A DNA stretch of 64,000 nucleotides from UBA6144 sp964399165. GTDB taxonomy: Bacteria; Bdellovibrionota; Bacteriovoracia; Bacteriovoracales; Bacteriovoracaceae. The notes beneath the pieces were generated by a model, which had not been told where the DNA came from, made no database searches, and saw nothing but the letters and a program-made list of their open reading frames with translations. Both the position numbers and the translations under genes were made by a program. This document shows, in pieces, positions 61,888-64,000 of the stretch (position 1 is its first letter; every line of letters starts with the position of its first letter). The DNA lies in contig CAYNPO010000018.1 in assembly GCA_964399165.1 (NCBI GenBank), positions 6,621 to 70,620 on the forward strand, written 5' to 3'.

Positions 61888-63077
61888 GCCGCATCCCTGT
61901 GGCGCATCTGGTGAGCTTGGCTACCGTCGGTGGCGTGGAGCGCTTCTTCACCAACTTCGCCACGCGCTCGGGGCAGGAGTTCGAGCACCACGTTTTCCTC
62001 TCTACCGATGAGATCCATCCTTTCTTCAGGCCGAAGCTGGAGGAAGCGGGGATACGCACCCACTCGTTGCGCAAGTGGGGTCCCCTCTATTTGCCGAAAC
62101 ACCCGGAAGTGCTCCGGCGCAAGCTCCATGAACGTTTGGTCGAACGCACCGGCGTCAAGGCCCTGGTGCTGTGGAACAAGCTCGAGTACTTCCCCGTGCA
62201 CTTCCCCGCAGGGCTTCCCCTGATTCACTTCGAGCGGGGCTCGGCCTGGCTCGCCGACGGCAAAGGTGTGAAAGAACACCTTTCCCGCTGCCACGCCATC
62301 CTGGCCAACTCGGCCGCCGGAGTGAAAATCCTCGAAGGGCGCTGGGGGCTACCTCCCCTGCCCGTGCGCGTCTGCCACAACGGCGTGAACCCGCAGTTCA
62401 CGGAAACGCCCGCGCCCGTGAAAACCAAGGGAGACGTGGTCCGCCTGGGGTTTGCCGGCCGCTTCGTGCCGCTCAAGGGCTGGGTGCTGGCGCTCCTCAC
62501 CTTGCGCGAGCTCCTGAAGCGCAGGCCGGGCGGCTACGCCCTCGTCATCGGCGGCGAGGGCCGGCAGAAGGACTTGTTCAAGAAGTTCGCCTCCGAGTGG
62601 GGGCTCGCCGCCCACGTGGAGGACATGGGCCTGGTGAAGGAGATGCGCGAGTTTTTCGCCCGCACCGACGTGTTCCTCCACACCTCGCTCCGCGAACCCT
62701 TCGGCAACGTGGCCGTGGAGGCCCAGGCTCTGGGTTGTCCCGTAGTGGGTGGCTGGATGGACGGAAATCCCGAGATCATCCGCGACGGTGAGACCGGCGA
62801 GCTCTTGCCCATGGATTGGCCGGTGGAAAACCTGCGGGCGCTGGATCCCTCCTTGGGGGAGCTCCCACCCTTCGTGTGGGACCCCCTGGAGAAGAAGTTG
62901 CGCCCTCCCTCGCCGATGGATCCGGTGAAAATGGCATCTGCGGTGGAGAAAATCACCGCGGACACGGCGACCCTCGAACGTTATTCCCGGGCGGCGGCGG
63001 CTTGGATCCGGGGCGAGTATGACTTCACCAAACGCGGCCGCGCGCTGGCGGAAACCTTGCGGGAGCTCATCCCATGA
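61884..63077 (+). CDS. Glycosyltransferase family 4
   Basis: The 397-residue GT-B protein reads HLVSLATVGGVERFFTNFAT at the N-terminus (GGVER acceptor loop), HAILANSAAGVKILEGRWGL, LGFAGRFVPLKGWVLALLTL and the donor site SLREPFGNVAVEAQALGCPV (E-x7-E) with GGWMDGNPEIIRDGETGELL. Sugar and acceptor are unknown; LPS core or capsule are the natural candidates. Its ATG overlaps the upstream TGA and its TGA overlaps the PPK2 ATG. Confidence 0.92.
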   Translation: MSRIPVAHLVSLATVGGVERFFTNFATRSGQEFEHHVFLSTDEIHPFFRPKLEEAGIRTHSLRKWGPLYLPKHPEVLRRKLHERLVERTGVKALVLWNKLEYFPVHFPAGLPLIHFERGSAWLADGKGVKEHLSRCHAILANSAAGVKILEGRWGLPPLPVRVCHNGVNPQFTETPAPVKTKGDVVRLGFAGRFVPLKGWVLALLTLRELLKRRPGGYALVIGGEGRQKDLFKKFASEWGLAAHVEDMGLVKEMREFFARTDVFLHTSLREPFGNVAVEAQALGCPVVGGWMDGNPEIIRDGETGELLPMDWPVENLRALDPSLGELPPFVWDPLEKKLRPPSPMDPVKMASAVEKITADTATLERYSRAAAAWIRGEYDFTKRGRALAETLRELIP

Positions 63078-63817
63078 AACGTCTCACCACCATCCTCCGC
63101 GCTCCCGTTCCAAAAGAGGGAAAGGACCTCAAGCCCTTGCAGGCGCGCATGCTGACCGTCCAGCAAGCCGTCTGGGCCACCAAGGCCCGGGTGGTGGTGG
63201 TGTTCGAGGGCTTCGACGCCGCCGGCAAGGGCACGTGCATCCGTCACCTCACCGAGGGACTCGACCCGCGGGGCTTCCGGGTGGTTCCCGTCTCTGCCCC
63301 TACCGAGATCGAGCGTGGGCAGCATTGGCTGCAGCGGTTTTGGAAGGACCTCCCCGACCCGGGGCAGATCACCGTCTTCGACCGCAGCTGGTATGGAAGG
63401 GTGCTGGTGGAGCGGGTGGAAGGCCTGGCGCCGGCCAAGAGATTGACGGAAGCGTATGGTGAAATCAACGCCTTCGAAAAAATGCTCAAGGCCGACGGCA
63501 TCCACTTGGTGAAGATTTTCCTGGCAGTAGGCAAAGACGAGCAGCTCAAGCGTTTCCGAGCGAGGCTGGAGGACCCTGTGAAGCAGTGGAAGATCACCGA
63601 GGAAGACTTGCGTAACCGACGGCGCTGGAACGATTATGTTGCGGCCGGCGACCTGGCGCTGTCTAAATGCCCTGGCTGGACACTCATCCGCTCCGATGAC
63701 AAGGCCCATGCCCGCGCACGTACACTGCAGGCGATCGTGAGTGCGCTAGGCGGGGTGCGGAGGGGTTGGAAACCGGATCGGGCGCGCATGGCCAAGTTGG
63801 CGACAAAGCTACGCTGA
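63074..63817 (+). CDS. Polyphosphate kinase 2-family protein (polyphosphate:nucleotide phosphotransferase)
   Basis: The 247-residue protein has Walker A VVVFEGFDAAGKGTCIRHLT (GFDAAGKG, about 46-53), GLDPRGFRVVPVSAPTEIER, the lid motif VFDRSWYGRVLVERVEG (about 101-117) and WKITEEDLRNRRRWNDYV. These mark the PPK2 family, which moves phosphate between polyphosphate and AMP, ADP or GDP. A single catalytic module fits class I or II. Placement at the end of a glycosyltransferase operon is unexpected; it might recycle nucleotides released by sugar transfer. Confidence 0.92.
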   Translation: MKRLTTILRAPVPKEGKDLKPLQARMLTVQQAVWATKARVVVVFEGFDAAGKGTCIRHLTEGLDPRGFRVVPVSAPTEIERGQHWLQRFWKDLPDPGQITVFDRSWYGRVLVERVEGLAPAKRLTEAYGEINAFEKMLKADGIHLVKIFLAVGKDEQLKRFRARLEDPVKQWKITEEDLRNRRRWNDYVAAGDLALSKCPGWTLIRSDDKAHARARTLQAIVSALGGVRRGWKPDRARMAKLATKLR

Positions 63818-64000
63818 TCAGTCGAAGAACATGTATCTAAGCACGATGCGGATCTGGGCGAGTTCCTGCATGGCCAAAGATCCCAAGTGGGTGGCCAGCC
63901 TTTGTTTGCTGACCACGCGGAGCTGCTCGCAAAGCGCTTGGCCGTCTTTCCCCGCGAAATGGATATCCACCCGCGAGGGCCAGTTCTTCTTCTTAGTGGA
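63818..64000 (-). CDS. MazF/PemK-like toxin, C-terminal part (5' end outside window)
   Basis: An open frame of 60 residues enters from the right edge and stops at 63818, one base after the PPK2 stop. It contains NWPSRVDIHFAGKDGQALCE, then QLRVVSKQRLATHLGSLAMQ and ELAQIRIVLRYMFFD. The run of QLRxxxKxRL, LG and a closing helix is characteristic of the MazF/PemK mRNA-interferase C-terminus. The N-terminus and any antitoxin lie outside, so activity cannot be judged. Confidence 0.6.
   Translation of the reverse strand, partial: STKKKNWPSRVDIHFAGKDGQALCEQLRVVSKQRLATHLGSLAMQELAQIRIVLRYMFFD

Overview
The window is one continuous, gene-dense piece of a GC-rich bacterial chromosome (about 60% GC by eye). 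It holds about 62 protein genes, one initiator tRNA and no rRNA, IS element or CRISPR array. Several features point to a Bdellovibrionota-type (former deltaproteobacterial) organism: a TIGR02147-family regulator (a family known mainly from Bdellovibrio and Fibrobacter), a short two-domain flagellin starting MGFRINTN, many signal-peptide proteins with no obvious family, hybrid kinases with phosphorelay parts, and a heptosyltransferase/core-oligosaccharide locus showing a Gram-negative envelope. This is inference, because no 16S or ribosomal protein gene is present. Genes are packed tightly. About a dozen neighbours overlap by ATGA/GTGA/TTGA-type junctions, and six convergent pairs overlap at their 3' ends.

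Layout. 1-2000 (minus): tyrS, a broken GNAT acetyltransferase and a possible DNA-repair protein in one coupled operon. 2189-5745: a secreted subtilisin, a TauE/SafE exporter, a small exported membrane protein and a lipoprotein with a zinc-protease motif. 5951-10521: small stress-type proteins (CsbD, DUF1328, DUF2383) flanking a phosphorelay made of an OmpR-type regulator, an HPt protein and a hybrid kinase. 10579-17760: a five-gene catabolic operon of the acyclic terpene (atu) type, with AtuA, both acyl-CoA carboxylase subunits, an acyl-CoA dehydrogenase and a nitronate monooxygenase. 17747-26584: a large exported protein of unknown function, DoxX, BON and YflT-like proteins, a HAD phosphatase, a lipoprotein amidohydrolase coupled to an M32 carboxypeptidase, the TIGR02147 regulator and a secreted protein. 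26619-33396: a VOC protein, trpS, a second hybrid kinase with its own HPt domain followed by an unusual REC-DHp protein, a BON protein, an MgtC/DUF4010 transporter and tRNA-fMet.

33401-38540 (minus) is a housekeeping operon: site-2 protease, scpA, scpB, a 16S/23S pseudouridine synthase and a DUF155 protein. 38678-42873: a Nudix hydrolase coupled to two outer-membrane proteins, two small proteins and a DegT-type aminotransferase. 43018-51666: flagellin with a structured leader, trmB, dnaG, rpoD (the macromolecular synthesis core without rpsU) and a SWIM-SNF2 helicase. 52110-63817: LPS/capsule genes (GT9, GT2, three GT4, Ugd) interleaved with a nitroreductase, queC, a DUF4143 ATPase and a PPK2-type polyphosphate kinase. 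A MazF-like toxin C-terminus is cut by the right edge.

The least explained parts are: a low-GC two-gene cassette inside the LPS locus (58230-59351) whose left edge lies inside a glycosyltransferase gene; a 35-bp near-perfect palindrome between queC and the DUF4143 ATPase; the mini-ORF and hairpin leader of the flagellin gene; and the REC-DHp protein lacking an ATPase domain.
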